Assembly (NCBI GenBank): GCA_021805565.1
Contig: JAJZFA010000033.1
Location: 1-64,000 of the forward strand
From: Pseudomonadota bacterium
GTDB lineage: Bacteria > Pseudomonadota > Alphaproteobacteria > Acetobacterales > Acetobacteraceae
Direction: 5' to 3'
DNA: 64,000 nucleotides
Part shown: piece by piece, positions 26,066-37,160 of the stretch
Position numbering within the stretch: position 1 is the first letter of the stretch
How the letters are laid out: each line of letters starts with the position of its first letter
The notes under the pieces: generated by a model
The model's database searches: none
What the model was told of the DNA's origin: nothing
What the model saw: only the letters and a program-made list of their open reading frames with translations
Translations under genes and position numbers: made by a program

Positions 26066-26854
26066 TCAATCGTTGAAAACAGCCACCGCTCGGGTCCAGC
26101 CCGCCGACGCCCGATGGACTTTCACCGGGAAGCACACGACCTGAAACCCATCGGCTGGTAATTGGGCAAGGTTACCCAGCTTTTCCATCTGAAAATAGCC
26201 GATGTCGCGTCCGGCGCGATGGCCTTCCCATATCAGTTCGGCATCTCCGGTCGCTTTCACCCTCTCCCGCGTGAAGGAAAACGGCGCATCCCAACTCCAG
26301 GCGTCGGTCCCCACCACGCGCACCCCGCGTTCGGTCAGCCACAATGTCGCCGCCCGGCCCATGCCGCAGCCACGGTCCACGAAATCGTCTTCCCCGTACC
26401 GCGCACCGGCGGCGGTATTGACGATGACTATTTCCAGCGGCCGTATCTGATGGCCGATGCGCTTCAACTCGGCCTCCACATCGCCGGCCGTGGCGACGTA
26501 GCCGTCCGCCATATGCCGGAAATCCAGCTTCACGCCAGGCTGAAAGCACCAGTCCAGCGGCACGTCGTCAATTCGCCAGGACGGTTCGCCGCCGGGCTTC
26601 AGGGCGTGGTTCATGCTGGAGAAGAAGTGGTAAGGCGCGTCCATATGTGTGCCGTTATGGGTGCTGATCGTGGCCACCTCGACCGCCGCGTATTCGCCGT
26701 CCGGCAGTTGGTCCACCCGGACGCCCATGTAATCCGCCATCGCCGGAGCGGTCTGATGGTGGTCCATGTAATCGATCCTTGGCAGCATATGCGGCGGATC
26801 GCTGGCGATGCCCGCCTTCAGCGGCGAGGAGATATCCACAAGACGGCGGGCCAT
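26066..26854 (-). CDS. Cyclase family protein (kynurenine formamidase-like)
   Basis: A 262-residue metal-dependent hydrolase-fold protein. The family's metal-binding motif HNGTHMDAPYHF lies near residue 66, with a further histidine in the C-terminal part. Relatives hydrolyse N-formylkynurenine or lactone and amide bonds in aromatic-ring pathways. Its start codon overlaps the stop of the intradiol dioxygenase gene (TAATG), a strong sign of coupled translation, so a role downstream of ring opening is likely (inference). Confidence 0.85.
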   Translation of the reverse strand: MARRLVDISSPLKAGIASDPPHMLPRIDYMDHHQTAPAMADYMGVRVDQLPDGEYAAVEVATISTHNGTHMDAPYHFFSSMNHALKPGGEPSWRIDDVPLDWCFQPGVKLDFRHMADGYVATAGDVEAELKRIGHQIRPLEIVIVNTAAGARYGEDDFVDRGCGMGRAATLWLTERGVRVVGTDAWSWDAPFSFTRERVKATGDAELIWEGHRAGRDIGYFQMEKLGNLAQLPADGFQVVCFPVKVHRASAGWTRAVAVFND

Positions 26855-27756
26855 TATTCCGCTGCCTTCATCAGCTTCGTCGGGTCCGCCCCGACGCGCC
26901 CGCTTTCCCCCAGGGTCGCTTTGGCCAGGCGGAAATCGTAATGCACCGCCCGCAATCCCGGCACCGGGCTTGCCGGGTCTTCATGCGCATCGACGACCAG
27001 CGACTGGGATACGCCAAATACCGTATCCGAATCGATAAACGGATCGTCGCCGAAATACAGCGCCGTCACCAGTTCGCGGTACCCCTCGGCCCCGACCAAG
27101 CAATGAATGTGCGACGGGCGCATGCCATGACGCTTTTGCTGCATCACCATTTCGCCCACCGGGCCGTCCATCGGGATCGAGTAGCCCAGCGGCCGGACGG
27201 TGCGGAAATAATAAATCCCGTCAGGACCAGTGCGGAACGTCCCGCGCATGTCCATCGACTCGCCGTTGCGTTCCTGTAAATCGTATAAGCCCCGTTCGCT
27301 GGTCTGCCAGACCTGGATCAGCGCGTTGGCCAGCGGGCTGCCGTCGTTTCCGGTGATCTTGCCATAAACCACGATCTCCTCGACCGTGGGTTTTTCAACG
27401 ATTTGCGTGCCCATCGGCGTTACTTCGACGCCTTCGCGGAAGAACGGGCCGAGCAGGCTGCTTTGCGAACCGAGTTCCTTGGCTTTTTTGTCGTGCAGCG
27501 CATTCACCACGGCACTCAGGCCCAGCACGTCTGACAACAGGATGAACTCCTGCCGCAACGGGGTGCAGGCATGGCCGACGGCGGTCATGAACCGGATGCC
27601 TTGAATCCATTCCGCGGGCGTCAGGTTCACCTCGCGCGCGAAAGCGTGCAGATGACGCACCGCCGCATCGGCGATTTCCTTCAGCCGGGGATTGTCCGTG
27701 CCCGCCATCTGGCGCACCGTTTCGTCGGTGACGGTAAATTCGTCCAGGTCCTGCAT
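26854..27756 (-). CDS. Intradiol ring-cleavage dioxygenase (hydroxyquinol/catechol 1,2-dioxygenase)
   Basis: A 300-residue non-haem Fe(III) dioxygenase. The N-terminal helical linker (FMTAVGHACTPLRQEF region) is typical of the hydroxyquinol and catechol class. Four iron ligands are visible: Tyr in RGLYDLQ, Tyr in RPLGYSIP, and two His in MRPSHIHCLV. It opens an ortho-dihydroxy aromatic ring to a muconate or maleylacetate-type acid. The best match is hydroxyquinol 1,2-dioxygenase, but substrate choice is not certain. No maleylacetate reductase gene is adjacent; the cyclase follows with a 1-base overlap. Confidence 0.88.
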   Translation of the reverse strand: MQDLDEFTVTDETVRQMAGTDNPRLKEIADAAVRHLHAFAREVNLTPAEWIQGIRFMTAVGHACTPLRQEFILLSDVLGLSAVVNALHDKKAKELGSQSSLLGPFFREGVEVTPMGTQIVEKPTVEEIVVYGKITGNDGSPLANALIQVWQTSERGLYDLQERNGESMDMRGTFRTGPDGIYYFRTVRPLGYSIPMDGPVGEMVMQQKRHGMRPSHIHCLVGAEGYRELVTALYFGDDPFIDSDTVFGVSQSLVVDAHEDPASPVPGLRAVHYDFRLAKATLGESGRVGADPTKLMKAAE

Positions 27757-27872
27757 CGAAGCCTCCCGATGATTATCTCGACGGCAGCATATCCCCGAAC
27801 ACGGGGACTTTGCCAGCCGCGCCCGCTGCCGTAGGGTATCGGCAAGAAGCCAATCCGGAGGAACCCTACATC

Positions 27873-29144
27873 ATGCCAAGACTCCCCAAGGCCGGTCTTT
27901 GGAGCAGCATTACGCTCGCCGCCAGTATTCTGACCGGAGCCGCCCAGGCCGGCACCGCCCAAGCCGCCGAACCGATCACGATTGGATTCGGCATGGCACT
28001 GACCGGCGGTCTGGCGCCAAATGGCAAGTCCGCCCTTCTGGCCATGCAAATCTGGGAGCAGGAAACCAACGCCAAAGGCGGCCTGCTCGGTCGCCCCGTA
28101 AAGCTGGTTTATTACGACGATCAGTCCAACCCATCGACAGTGCCTGGAATTTACACCAAACTGTTGGATGTGGACAAAGTCGATCTGGTGGTCAGCGGTT
28201 ACGCCACCAACATGGTCGCGCCCGCCATGCCCGTCATCATGCAGCACAACCGCACCTTCCTCGGGCTGCTTGGCCTCGCCGCGAACAGCGAATTCAACTA
28301 CCCGAATTACTTCTCCATCAGCCCCACCGGCGGCCCGCATCCCAAGCAAAGCTTTTCGGCCGGCTTCTTCAGCGTCGCGATGGCGCAAAATCCGAAGCCC
28401 GCAACCGTTGCGATCGTCGGCGCGGATGCCGAATTCGCCCGCAACGCGGTCGATGGCGCGCGGGAACTGGCCAAGGAATTTGGCCTGAAAATCGTTTACG
28501 ACAAATCCTATCCGCCCACGACCAACGACTACAGCCCGATCGTTCGAGCCATTCAGGCGACCAATCCGGATCTGGTGTTCGTGGCGTCCTATCCGCCGGA
28601 TACGGTCGGCATGATCCGCGCGGCCAGCGAAATCGGGCTAAAAGCGAAATTGTTCGGCGGCGGCATGGTCGGGCTGCAGGCCACGGCGATCAAGACGCAA
28701 CTCGGGCCGTTGCTAAACGGCATCGTCGATTACGATTTCTGGCAACCCGTCGGGTCTTACGCCACACCCGAGGCGCTCGATTTCCTGAAACGATACCAGG
28801 CGCAATCCGCCGCCGCCGGGGTCGATCTGCTGGGATTCTACCTGCCGCCGTTCGCGTACGCCGATATGCAGGTGCTGCAACAGTCGGTCGAGGCGACGAA
28901 CGGCCTGGATCAGCAGAAACTTGCCGATTACATGCGGTCGCACACGTTCCACACCATCGCCGGCGACATCACGTTCGGTGCGAATGGCGAATGGACCGAT
29001 GCCCGGGTGTTGGAGGTTCAGTTCCAGGGTGTGAAAGGCAACGACGTGGCACAGTTTAAGGATCCAAAGGTCGAGGTGGTGCTTTATCCGCCAGCGCTCA
29101 AGGATGGCGACGTGGTGTATCCCTATAGCGACGCGAGGAAATGA
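27873..29144 (+). CDS. ABC transporter substrate-binding protein, aromatic/branched-chain type
   Basis: A 423-residue periplasmic protein. The ATG at 27873 is preceded by GGAGGA and gives a signal peptide with [20 protein letters not shown]. The mature N-terminus [18 protein letters not shown] fits type I binding proteins. The gene is divergent from the intradiol dioxygenase with 116 bp between, so it probably binds the aromatic substrate of that pathway (inference). No permease or ATPase genes are near. Confidence 0.88.
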   Translation: MPRLPKAGLWSSITLAASILTGAAQAGTAQAAEPITIGFGMALTGGLAPNGKSALLAMQIWEQETNAKGGLLGRPVKLVYYDDQSNPSTVPGIYTKLLDVDKVDLVVSGYATNMVAPAMPVIMQHNRTFLGLLGLAANSEFNYPNYFSISPTGGPHPKQSFSAGFFSVAMAQNPKPATVAIVGADAEFARNAVDGARELAKEFGLKIVYDKSYPPTTNDYSPIVRAIQATNPDLVFVASYPPDTVGMIRAASEIGLKAKLFGGGMVGLQATAIKTQLGPLLNGIVDYDFWQPVGSYATPEALDFLKRYQAQSAAAGVDLLGFYLPPFAYADMQVLQQSVEATNGLDQQKLADYMRSHTFHTIAGDITFGANGEWTDARVLEVQFQGVKGNDVAQFKDPKVEVVLYPPALKDGDVVYPYSDARK

Positions 29145-29247
29145 CCGGTATGTCTCCGCCGCGCGATGCGGCGGGGACTGGCGTGGCGGCTTCGCGCAGG
29201 CTTTGGATATTACTCGCGATATCGCCGATTGCCTGTATGATGCGAGG

Positions 29248-30132
29248 ATGGAAACGTCCCCAGACCCGCATCGGATCAATTTGCACCTTGTATCGGACGC
29301 CACCGGCGAAACGCTGAACGCAATCGCCAGGGCAACCACGGTACAGTTCGAGCCGGCACAGATCGTCCATCACCGCTGGAGCCTTGTGCGCACCCGCTTT
29401 CAGCTTCACCGCGTGCTGGAAGGGATCGAGGCCGAACCCGGCCCGGTGCTGTCCACGCTGATCGACCGGCCCTTGCGGCTGGAGCTGGACACCACCTGCC
29501 AGCGACTGAACGTGAAGGTGGTGAATGTGCTGGACCCGGTTATCGCCGCCTTGCAGGACGCGATCGGACAGCAGGCGGAGGCCCGGCCCGGCCGCCAGTA
29601 CGTGCTCAACGCGGATTACTTCTCCCGTATCGATGCGATGCATTACGTCCTGGCGCATGACGACGGGCAGGCGCAGCCGGGACTGGCCGGCGCCGACGTG
29701 GTGCTGGTCGGCGTTTCGCGCAGTTCGAAGACTCCGACCTGCTTCTATCTGGCCAACCGGGGCATCAAGGCAGCCAACGTGCCGCTGGTGCCCAACCTGC
29801 CCATTCCGCCAGGGCTGGAGGAGATCAAATGCCCGGTTATAGGGTTGACCCTGGCGGCCGAGGCGCTGATCGACATCCGGCGCCACCGGCTGCGCCTGAT
29901 CGGCGGCGGCGGCCAGACCGGCCCCATCCGGGCTGATAGTTCGGAATACGTCGATGAAGATGCGGTAAAGGCGGAACTGCTGTGGGCACGCCGGTTCTGC
30001 AATAGCCATGGCTGGCCAACCATCGACGTAACCCGGCGGTCGATCGAGGAAACAGCGGCGACCGTGCTGCAATTGATGGAATCATGGCACAACCGCAAGG
30101 CCAAGGCGACTGACGGCGGCCCCGCGACATAA
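29248..30132 (+). CDS. ppsR: PEP synthase regulatory protein (kinase-pyrophosphorylase, DUF299)
   Basis: A 294-residue bifunctional regulator that phosphorylates and dephosphorylates PEP synthase or pyruvate phosphate dikinase, using ADP and pyrophosphate. The N-terminal [20 protein letters not shown] and the P-loop-like [16 protein letters not shown] near residues 150-165 are the family's signature. The ATG at 29248 was chosen because the conserved sequence starts there; the longer ORF to 29104 overlaps the preceding gene. Neither the PEP synthase nor PPDK gene is in this window. Confidence 0.92.
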   Translation: METSPDPHRINLHLVSDATGETLNAIARATTVQFEPAQIVHHRWSLVRTRFQLHRVLEGIEAEPGPVLSTLIDRPLRLELDTTCQRLNVKVVNVLDPVIAALQDAIGQQAEARPGRQYVLNADYFSRIDAMHYVLAHDDGQAQPGLAGADVVLVGVSRSSKTPTCFYLANRGIKAANVPLVPNLPIPPGLEEIKCPVIGLTLAAEALIDIRRHRLRLIGGGGQTGPIRADSSEYVDEDAVKAELLWARRFCNSHGWPTIDVTRRSIEETAATVLQLMESWHNRKAKATDGGPAT

Positions 30133-30156
30133 TCCGGCCGGAAGCGTTTAAGTGCC

Positions 30157-30185
30157 TTGCCTCGGATGCGGGTGGGGGCTATACG
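30157..30185 (+). promoter_or_regulatory. Promoter of the tRNA-Pro gene
   Basis: TTGCCT (30157-30162) and TATACG (30180-30185) are separated by exactly 17 bases and place a transcription start about 6 bases before the tRNA. The elements match a sigma-70 promoter well. Confidence 0.6.
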
Positions 30186-30197
30186 CCGCCCTTCGGC

Positions 30198-30274
30198 CGG
30201 AGTGTAGCTCAGCCTGGTAGAGCACTGTGTTCGGGACGCAGGGGCCGGAGGTTCGAATCCTCTCACTCCGACCA
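30198..30274 (+). tRNA. tRNA-Pro(CGG)
   Basis: A complete 77-base tRNA with paired acceptor strands (CGGAGTG and CACTCCG), a D arm, anticodon stem CTGTG/CGCAG around loop TTCGGGA with anticodon CGG, a T arm with TTCGAAT loop and an encoded CCA at 30272-30274. It decodes proline CCG codons, which are frequent in high-GC genomes. It lies 65 bp downstream of the PEP synthase regulator and has its own promoter. Confidence 0.95.
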
Positions 30275-30553
30275 GTTCGTTCAATATCCTCCCAGGGATT
30301 CACTGTTTTTACAGCAGTGGTCCCATGTCCGGCCGCCGGCCATTTATGGTCCGGCCAGTCGGCTTCATCGCTTGCTTGAACGCTCCCGGAAAACCATCCG
30401 CCCCACTTTACGTACCTTCGCGTAAGAAAGCCCCATAAAGCAGCGGCCTGCGCCTTACAGACATTCAAGGCTGCGCGACATTGCGCGATCCGGTGATCGC
30501 CCGCGGTCAGGTACGGCACCGCAACCCCGGGGCGATCGATGCCGGGCCTGCCA

Positions 30554-32173
30554 TCAGGCCTGTCCGGCGATCCCATCCGCGACGGAACCGTCCCCGGCAT
30601 CCAGGGTAAAGGCCGCCGCCATCAGCGCCCTGGTGTAGTCATGCTTCGGTCGGGCGAGAATTTCGGCGGCGGGGCCATCCTCCACCACCCGTCCGTGGCG
30701 CATCACCACGATCCGGTGCGCCAAGGCCCGGACAACTCGCAGATCGTGACTGATGAACAGATAGCCCAAACGATGGTCGCATTGCAGTTGCTGCAGCAGA
30801 TCGACAATTTGCGCCTGCACCGACATATCCAGCGCACTGGTCGGTTCGTCCAGGACAACGAAACGCGGCTTCAGCACCATGGCGCGGGCAATGGCAACGC
30901 GCTGGCGCTGACCGCCGCTAAATTCGTGCGGATAACGCCCGCCGCTGTCGCTGGCGAGACCCACCTCCTCCAAGGCCGCCGCGACACGCCGGCCGCGTTC
31001 AGCGGCCGATAAGCAGGGTTCATGGACGGACAAGCCCTCGGCGATGATTTCCGCGACGGTCAGCCGGGGGGACAGGCTGCCGAAAGGGTCCTGGAAGACA
31101 ATCTGCATGCCGGCGCGCAAGCCGCGCAGTTGCTTTTTGCCGAGGCATGATAAATCGGTGCCGCCAAACCGGATCAGCCCTTGCGCCTCCACCAGCCGCA
31201 GCATGGCATAGCCCATGGTGGATTTGCCGGAGCCGCTTTCGCCCACCAAACCCACCGTCTCGCCCTCATGCACCCTCACATCGACACCGTCCACCGCTCG
31301 GACATGCCCCACCGTCCGCCGCAAAACGCCCCGGCGAATGGGAAAATGCACCGTCACGTCGCTGCCCTGTATCAGCACCGGCGCCGCCTGGCGCAGCGGC
31401 CAGGGCTGGCCGCGCGGTTCCGCCGCCAGCAGCATTTTCGTATAGGGGTGGCTGGGACGATCGAACACCGCCGGAACGCGGCCAGCCTCTACCACGCAGC
31501 CGTCCTTCATCACGCACACCCGGTCGGCATAGCGGCGGACGATGGCAAGGTCGTGGCTGATCAGCAGCAATGCCAGGCCCCGCGCGGATTTTTCCGCTGC
31601 CAGCAGTTTCAGGATTTGCGCCTGAATGGTGACATCCAGCGCGGTTGTCGGTTCGTCGGCGATCAGCAGGGCGGGATCGTTGGCCAGCGCCATCGCGATC
31701 ATCACCCGCTGGCGCTGGCCGCCGGACAGTTGATGCGGGAAGGCATCGAGCCGCCTGGATGCATCGGGAAAGCCAACCTCATCGAGCAGTGTCGTTACGC
31801 GGGCGCGGGCAGCCGCGCTGGTCATCGGATGGTGCAGTTGCACGGCCTCGGCGATCTGTTTGCCGATCCGCGCGAGCGGATTGAGGCTGGTCATCGGCTC
31901 CTGAAACACCATGCCGGCGATACCGCCGCGCAGGCGGCGCAGCAGCTTGTCGCCCGCGCCGATCACGCTTTGGCCGTCCACCGCGACATGGCCGGTACAC
32001 GCCGCGCCGGGCGGCAGCAATTGCAGCAACGACAGGGCTGTCAGCGACTTGCCGGAGCCGCTTTCGCCGACCAAAGCGAGCGTCTCGCCGCGATCCAGAA
32101 CGAAGCTGACGCGATCGACGACGGTACGATTGCCGAATGTTATCGTTAGATCCTGGACCGTGACCAGACTCAT
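30554..32173 (-). CDS. yejF: Oligopeptide/microcin C ABC transporter, dual ATPase YejF-like
   Basis: A 539-residue protein with two complete ABC domains. Each has Walker A (GESGSGKS), a signature ([20 protein letters not shown]) and Walker B ([18 protein letters not shown]), the arrangement of YejF. It energises uptake of peptides, including microcin C in Escherichia coli. The true start is ATG at 32171-32173; the much longer in-frame ORF upstream overlaps yejE in another frame. The start overlaps the yejE stop by 4 bp. Confidence 0.93.
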   Translation of the reverse strand: MSLVTVQDLTITFGNRTVVDRVSFVLDRGETLALVGESGSGKSLTALSLLQLLPPGAACTGHVAVDGQSVIGAGDKLLRRLRGGIAGMVFQEPMTSLNPLARIGKQIAEAVQLHHPMTSAAARARVTTLLDEVGFPDASRRLDAFPHQLSGGQRQRVMIAMALANDPALLIADEPTTALDVTIQAQILKLLAAEKSARGLALLLISHDLAIVRRYADRVCVMKDGCVVEAGRVPAVFDRPSHPYTKMLLAAEPRGQPWPLRQAAPVLIQGSDVTVHFPIRRGVLRRTVGHVRAVDGVDVRVHEGETVGLVGESGSGKSTMGYAMLRLVEAQGLIRFGGTDLSCLGKKQLRGLRAGMQIVFQDPFGSLSPRLTVAEIIAEGLSVHEPCLSAAERGRRVAAALEEVGLASDSGGRYPHEFSGGQRQRVAIARAMVLKPRFVVLDEPTSALDMSVQAQIVDLLQQLQCDHRLGYLFISHDLRVVRALAHRIVVMRHGRVVEDGPAAEILARPKHDYTRALMAAAFTLDAGDGSVADGIAGQA

Positions 32174-33213
32174 TTGGACAATCCGGACCGGGGGGCCTTG
32201 CGCGGATCGAAGGCATCGCGCACGGCTTCCCCGGCGAAAACCAGCAAGGTCAGCAGACCGCCCAGCACGACGAAGGCGGTGATTCCCAGCCACGGTGCCT
32301 GCAGGTTGTTTTTGCCCTGGGAAACAAGCTCGCCGAGCGACGGCGATCCAGGGGGCAGGCCGAAACCGAGGAAGTCCAGGCTCGCGAGAACCGTGACGGA
32401 CCCAGACAGGGTAAACGGCAGGAAGGTCAGCGTCGCGACCATGGCGTTGGGCAAAATGTGCCGCCACATCACGGCCGCTTCGGACACGCCCAGCGCTGTC
32501 GCCGCCCGGACATATTCCAGATTCCGGCCGCGCAGAAACTCGGCGCGCACCACGCCGGTCAGGTTCATCCAACTGAACAACAGCAGAAAAACCAGCAATA
32601 TCCAAAAACTGGGGGTAATGATGCTGCCAAGAATAATCAGCAAATACAGCTGCGGCATGCCAGACCACATTTCGATGAACCGCTGAAACAGCAAGTCCAC
32701 CAAGCCGCCGCGAAAGCCCTGGATGGCGCCGGCGGCGATGCCGATCATGGATGAAACGATCGTCAGGGTGAAACCGAACAGCACCGAGAGGCGAAATCCA
32801 TAGATCGTTCGGGCCAGCACGTCGCGCGCCTGATCGTCGGTGCCAAGCAGGTTCTGCCGGTCCGGCGGCGACGGGGCCGGCGTGGACGGATGTTTTACAA
32901 TTGTATCGTAAGAATATCGTATGGGTGGCCAGACCATCCAGCCCCGCCTGGCGATTGCCGCCTGAACGTCGGGTTCGGTGTAGTCGGCACCGGTCGGCAT
33001 GAAGTCCGCGCCAAAGGTGTCTTCGCTATAGTCCTTCATTACCGGCACGTACCAGCGATCGTTAAACCGTATAAGTAATGGCCTGTCATTGGCGAGAATT
33101 TCCGCGAACAGGCTAAGGCCGAACAGTGCGATAAAAATCCACATCGACCAATAGCCGCGTTTGTGGGCGCGGAACACCGCCAGCCGGCGGCGTGTTAGCG
33201 GGGACAGGCGCAT
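32170..33213 (-). CDS. yejE: Oligopeptide ABC transporter permease YejE-like
   Basis: A 347-residue inner-membrane protein, one of the two permeases of the YejABEF-type importer. It has an N-terminal helix near residues 20-40, a periplasmic extension (NDRPLLIRFNDRWYVPV), then five more helices and the EAA loop region (AATALGVSEAAVMWRHILPNA) that contacts the ATPase. Its start overlaps the yejB stop by 1 base (TAATG) and its stop overlaps the yejF start by 4, so translation is coupled. Confidence 0.93.
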   Translation of the reverse strand: MRLSPLTRRRLAVFRAHKRGYWSMWIFIALFGLSLFAEILANDRPLLIRFNDRWYVPVMKDYSEDTFGADFMPTGADYTEPDVQAAIARRGWMVWPPIRYSYDTIVKHPSTPAPSPPDRQNLLGTDDQARDVLARTIYGFRLSVLFGFTLTIVSSMIGIAAGAIQGFRGGLVDLLFQRFIEMWSGMPQLYLLIILGSIITPSFWILLVFLLLFSWMNLTGVVRAEFLRGRNLEYVRAATALGVSEAAVMWRHILPNAMVATLTFLPFTLSGSVTVLASLDFLGFGLPPGSPSLGELVSQGKNNLQAPWLGITAFVVLGGLLTLLVFAGEAVRDAFDPRKAPRSGLSK

Positions 33214-34292
33214 TACTGCCGAGCCTCAAAGTCGATTCGTGGATCGACGACAGTGTAAAGCAGGTCTCCCGCAATTTGCATCAGTAAACCGAGCAGGGTG
33301 AAAATGAAGAGGGTGCCGAACATAACGGGGTAGTCGCGCTGGATGGCGGCTTCGAATCCCAGCAGGCCGAGGCCGTCGAGCGAGAAGATAATTTCAACGA
33401 GTAAGGCGGACGAAAACAGGATGCCGATGAAGGCCGATGGAAATCCCGCGACGATCAGCAGCATCGCGTTGCGAAACACGTGGCCATACAGGATGCGCCG
33501 CTCGCTGGCGCCCTTGGCGCGCGCGGTCACGACGTATTGTTTGCGCACTTCCTCCAGGAAGCAGTTCTTGGTCAGAACGGTCAGCCCGGCGAAGCCGCCA
33601 ACGACGATTGCGACGGTGGGCAGCACCATATGCCAGATATAATCCGCGACCTGGGCGGGAATGCTCCAGGTTTCGGCGCCTTCGCTGTGCAGGCCGCGCA
33701 GCGGGAACCATTGCACGAAGCTGCCGCCGGCGAACAGCACCACCAGCAGGATGGCGAACAGGAATCCGGGTATTGCATAGCCGATCAGAACGGCGGCGCT
33801 GCTGGCCACGTCGAAGCGGCTGCCGTCGCGCACCGCCTTGGCGATGCCCAGCGGGATAGAAATGAAATACACCAGCAGCGTTGACCACAGGCCAAGCGAA
33901 ACCGATACGGGCATTTTCTCCTCGATCAGCCGCAGGACCGGCTTATCGCGAAAGAAGCTGCGGCCGAAGTCGAAATGCAGATAGCCGTGCAGCATCAACA
34001 GAAATCGTTCCGGGGCGGGCTTGTCGAAACCGAACATTTTCCTGATGTCGGCCACGACTTTCGGATCGAGGCCGCGGGCGCCGCGATAGGTGGCATCGCC
34101 GGCCGGCATCGCCTCGGCCCCGCCTGCCCCGGTCATGCGTCCGGTCACGCCGGTTCCATGGCCTTTCAGTTCGGCGACCATCTGCTCCACCGGGCCGCCG
34201 GGCGCGAACTGCACGACCGCGAAATTGATGGCGACGATGCCGAATAATGTGGGAATAACCAGCAGCAGGCGCCGGAGAAGGTAAGCCGTCAT
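33213..34292 (-). CDS. yejB: Oligopeptide ABC transporter permease YejB-like
   Basis: A 359-residue permease paired with YejE. The N-terminal helix [19 protein letters not shown] is typical of DppB/OppB proteins; a periplasmic insertion rich in Gly and Ala (about 50-75) is characteristic of YejB. It has six helices and an EAA-like loop ([20 protein letters not shown]). The ATG at 34290-34292 was chosen by match to the family N-terminus. It lies only 7 bp from the yejA stop. Confidence 0.93.
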   Translation of the reverse strand: MTAYLLRRLLLVIPTLFGIVAINFAVVQFAPGGPVEQMVAELKGHGTGVTGRMTGAGGAEAMPAGDATYRGARGLDPKVVADIRKMFGFDKPAPERFLLMLHGYLHFDFGRSFFRDKPVLRLIEEKMPVSVSLGLWSTLLVYFISIPLGIAKAVRDGSRFDVASSAAVLIGYAIPGFLFAILLVVLFAGGSFVQWFPLRGLHSEGAETWSIPAQVADYIWHMVLPTVAIVVGGFAGLTVLTKNCFLEEVRKQYVVTARAKGASERRILYGHVFRNAMLLIVAGFPSAFIGILFSSALLVEIIFSLDGLGLLGFEAAIQRDYPVMFGTLFIFTLLGLLMQIAGDLLYTVVDPRIDFEARQ

Positions 34293-34299
34293 CGGGCAA

Positions 34300-36129
34300 T
34301 CATGGTCCGTGGCGCCGGGCGGCGTCGATGGCGGCGGCCTTGGCGGGGTCGATCCACCAACTGTCGAAGTCCAGGCCGGTGCGAACCGGCTTATCGGGGC
34401 GGCCGAAGATATCCCAGTACGCAACCCGCACCGATTGCAGATACCAGTGCGGCACCACGTACCAGCCGGCCAGCAGCACACGGTCCAGCGCCCTGGACGC
34501 GGTCACCAAATGCGCGCGATCGGGGGCCGCGACGATCTGCTGCACCAGCGCATCGATGACCGGGCTGCACACCCCCATCAGGTTGTTGCCGCCTTCATCG
34601 TTCACGCTGCCGCAGGTCCAATAGCCTGTTTGTTCGTTGCCGGGGCTTTCGCCTTCGCCGATCTCCGCGACGATCATGTCGTAGTCATAGCTATCGGACA
34701 GCCGTTGAAACTGCGCCGGATCGACGGTTCTCACGTGCGCCTCGATCCCCAGTCTCGCGAGCCATTGCACATAGGGCAGCGCGACGCGCTCGAATGCCGG
34801 CTGATCCAGCAGGATCTCGAAACTGAACGGCTGGCCATCGGCGTTGACCAGCTTGCGGTCCTTTACGGTCCAGCCCGCCTGTTCCAGCAGTGCCAGGGCG
34901 GCGCGCAATTCCGTCCGGTTGTTGCCGGACGCATCGGTGACCGGCAGATCGAACGGTTTGTCGAAAATATCGGGCGGCAACTGGTTGCGGTACGTGTTCA
35001 GCAGCGCCAGTTCGTCGCCTTCGGGGACACCGTTGGAGGCGAGTTCGCTGTTGCTGAAATAACTCCGGGTGCGGGTGTAGGCGCCGTAGAACAGGTTGGC
35101 GTCGGCCCATTCAAAGTCGAAGGCTAGCGCGAGGGCGTGCCGGACCCGTACATCCTTGAACAAGGCCCGGCGTGTATTCATGCCGAATCCCTGCATGCCG
35201 GTTGGCATGCGGTGGGTCAGCAGTTCCTTCTTCACCAGCCCCTTCTGTTCGGCGGGAAAATTGTATGCCGTGGCCCATTCCTTGGCGATGTTTTCCTCGC
35301 GGAAGTCGGTCTGTCCGGCCTTGAACGCTTCCAGCGCCACCGTTGCATCGCGAAAATATTCCGTGCGGCGGATATCGAAATTATTCAACCCGCGCATGAC
35401 CGGCAGGTCTTTCGACCAGACATCGGCGACGCGCAGCATGGACACCGAGCGGCCGAACTCGAAATGGCCGACGCGATAGGGGCCGGAGCCAAGCGGAGGA
35501 TCGGTCAGCGGCGTGGCGAAGTCCCGGCCGGCCCACCAGTGTTCCGGCAGAACCGGCATCTGGCCCAGGATCAGCGGCAATTCGCGGTTGGTCGCCGATT
35601 TGAAACGGAAGACAACGCGGAGCGGCGTTTCCGCCGTCACCGAGGCGACATCGGCGTAATACTGGCGGTAGAACGGGCGGCCCTTGTCGCGCAGTGTCCG
35701 GAAAGTCCAGACGACGTCTTCGGCTGTAACCGGGGTGCCGTCGTTGAATTTCGCCTCCGGCCGCAGTTCGAAGGCGACTCCCATCCGATCGGCGGGCAAT
35801 TCGACGGTTTTCGCGAGAAGTCCGTATTCGGTTTCGGCCTCGTCGGCATTGGGTTTCATCAGCGTGTCCCAGACGCGCATGACATCGGCGGCCGCGGTGC
35901 CGCGGACGATAAACGGATTGAAGCTGTCGAATGTGCCGATCGCGCTCAGTGCAACCTCGCCGCCCTTGTGGGCGTTGGGATCGGCGAACGGGAAATAGGC
36001 AAAGTCTGGCGGCAGCGACGGTGCGGCCATCAGAGACAAGGCATAGGTGCGTATGGGCGCCTGGGCATGGGCCGGCGCAGCGGCGGCCAACAGCCACAGC
36101 GTCAGTCCGAGTCCCGCGATGATACGCAT
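34300..36129 (-). CDS. yejA: Oligopeptide ABC transporter substrate-binding protein YejA-like
   Basis: A 609-residue periplasmic peptide-binding protein (SBP family 5). The chosen start gives a signal peptide [23 protein letters not shown]. The mature protein shows [32 protein letters not shown] and [20 protein letters not shown]-like sequence, as in YejA. It is the first gene of the yejABEF-type operon and determines specificity, probably short peptides and peptide antibiotics. A longer in-frame start upstream would add a non-hydrophobic extension. Confidence 0.93.
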   Translation of the reverse strand: MRIIAGLGLTLWLLAAAAPAHAQAPIRTYALSLMAAPSLPPDFAYFPFADPNAHKGGEVALSAIGTFDSFNPFIVRGTAAADVMRVWDTLMKPNADEAETEYGLLAKTVELPADRMGVAFELRPEAKFNDGTPVTAEDVVWTFRTLRDKGRPFYRQYYADVASVTAETPLRVVFRFKSATNRELPLILGQMPVLPEHWWAGRDFATPLTDPPLGSGPYRVGHFEFGRSVSMLRVADVWSKDLPVMRGLNNFDIRRTEYFRDATVALEAFKAGQTDFREENIAKEWATAYNFPAEQKGLVKKELLTHRMPTGMQGFGMNTRRALFKDVRVRHALALAFDFEWADANLFYGAYTRTRSYFSNSELASNGVPEGDELALLNTYRNQLPPDIFDKPFDLPVTDASGNNRTELRAALALLEQAGWTVKDRKLVNADGQPFSFEILLDQPAFERVALPYVQWLARLGIEAHVRTVDPAQFQRLSDSYDYDMIVAEIGEGESPGNEQTGYWTCGSVNDEGGNNLMGVCSPVIDALVQQIVAAPDRAHLVTASRALDRVLLAGWYVVPHWYLQSVRVAYWDIFGRPDKPVRTGLDFDSWWIDPAKAAAIDAARRHGP

Positions 36130-36260
36130 GCGCCGCCCCCCTGCTTCGATTCCGACCATATAGCGATCAAAGCGTGGCTTCGTCAGCAGGTTGAAGCGGC
36201 GCGGCAAAGATAGATTTCGCAACCAGACCCCATGACCGGTCCGCGGCCGCATTCGGTTCG

Positions 36261-36662
36261 CTAGGGAACAATGTCGATGGTGCCGTGCATTCCGAACACG
36301 CTGTGGAGAAAATGGGTACATTCGAGCCGGTATGTCCCGGGGGTCCGCGGCACTAGCAGGACCTCTTCGGTCCGGTGCGATCCGACCGCCACCGCGCCGC
36401 CGGACGGCGCCGCTCCGCCGGGCAGCACATTGCTGGCCGCGAAGAAACCCGGTGCGCTGAAATCATGACCGCCGCCGCTTTCGTTCACCAGCCGGAGCCG
36501 CACCGGCACGCCGGCGCTAAGCCGGAGATGGTCCGGACTAAAATCGAAGTTCGACAGCACGACCGTGACCGTCGCGGCCGCCGGTACTGCTGCCGGCTGG
36601 GCACGAACGGTGTGCGATGCCGAAAGCGCGGCGAGAACCGAAACACAGGCGAATATCCGCAT
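36261..36662 (-). CDS. Cupredoxin-domain protein, probable secreted type I copper protein
   Basis: A 133-residue protein with a signal peptide (MRIFACVSVLAALSASHTVRAQ). The mature part is a single beta barrel with NFDFSPDHLRLSAGVPVRLRL and the possible copper ligands His in GGGHDFSAP and Cys and two His in LECTHFLHSVFGMHG. The typical Cys-x(4)-His-x(4)-Met spacing is seen as C-THFL-H-SVFG-M, suggesting a true blue-copper site. Electron-transfer partner unknown. The ATG at 36660-36662 is favoured by the signal sequence. Confidence 0.8.
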   Translation of the reverse strand: MRIFACVSVLAALSASHTVRAQPAAVPAAATVTVVLSNFDFSPDHLRLSAGVPVRLRLVNESGGGHDFSAPGFFAASNVLPGGAAPSGGAVAVGSHRTEEVLLVPRTPGTYRLECTHFLHSVFGMHGTIDIVP

Positions 36663-36766
36663 CGATTGCTCCCGAACGATCTGGACGCCAACGATAAGCC
36701 GGGTATCGCGCCGCCGCCACCGGAACAAGCGATTGCCAGAAATGGCCAGACGGTTTTGCCTATCCG

Positions 36767-37102
36767 CTACGCCTTGGCGATCCGCTCGAATGCGGCCTTC
36801 CGCGCCTCGAGACCAGCCAATTTGGCCCTTAATCCGGTTATTTCCTTCTTGATCGCGCGTAATTCGGCCTGCGACTTCGCGCCGATCAAATATTCGGAAC
36901 CAAGCGTTTCGGCGATGTAGGATTCAAGCTGACGCCGCAAAATCCGCAGGTAAGGATTGCCCCAGACAGCACCATCCCGGAATTCGAGCTTGCCGGCCCG
37001 GATTCCCAGGACGATGAAATCGCGGGCGACTCCATAGTCCTTTTGAGCGGTCACGTCGCTCAGGACCGCGCCCTTCCGATTCCATTCGCCATCTTCCGCC
37101 AT
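36767..37102 (-). CDS. Small hypothetical protein with C-terminal coiled coil
   Basis: A 111-residue protein I cannot assign. The N-terminal half (MAEDGEWNRKGAVLSDVTAQ, YGVARDFIVLGIRAGKLEFRD, YLRILRRQLESYIAE) looks like a compact helix/strand domain and the last 40 residues (ELRAIKKEITGLRAKLAGLE) form a heptad coiled coil, suggesting a dimer. Basic and acidic residues alternate. It may be a DNA-binding or adaptor protein; no name is justified. It is bounded by two small secreted-protein genes on the same strand. Confidence 0.65.
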   Translation of the reverse strand: MAEDGEWNRKGAVLSDVTAQKDYGVARDFIVLGIRAGKLEFRDGAVWGNPYLRILRRQLESYIAETLGSEYLIGAKSQAELRAIKKEITGLRAKLAGLEARKAAFERIAKA

Positions 37103-37160
37103 GTCGGCGTTTATACAGCAACAGACACCAAGTGCGAACCGGTGCCGATGAGCTGGCCAG

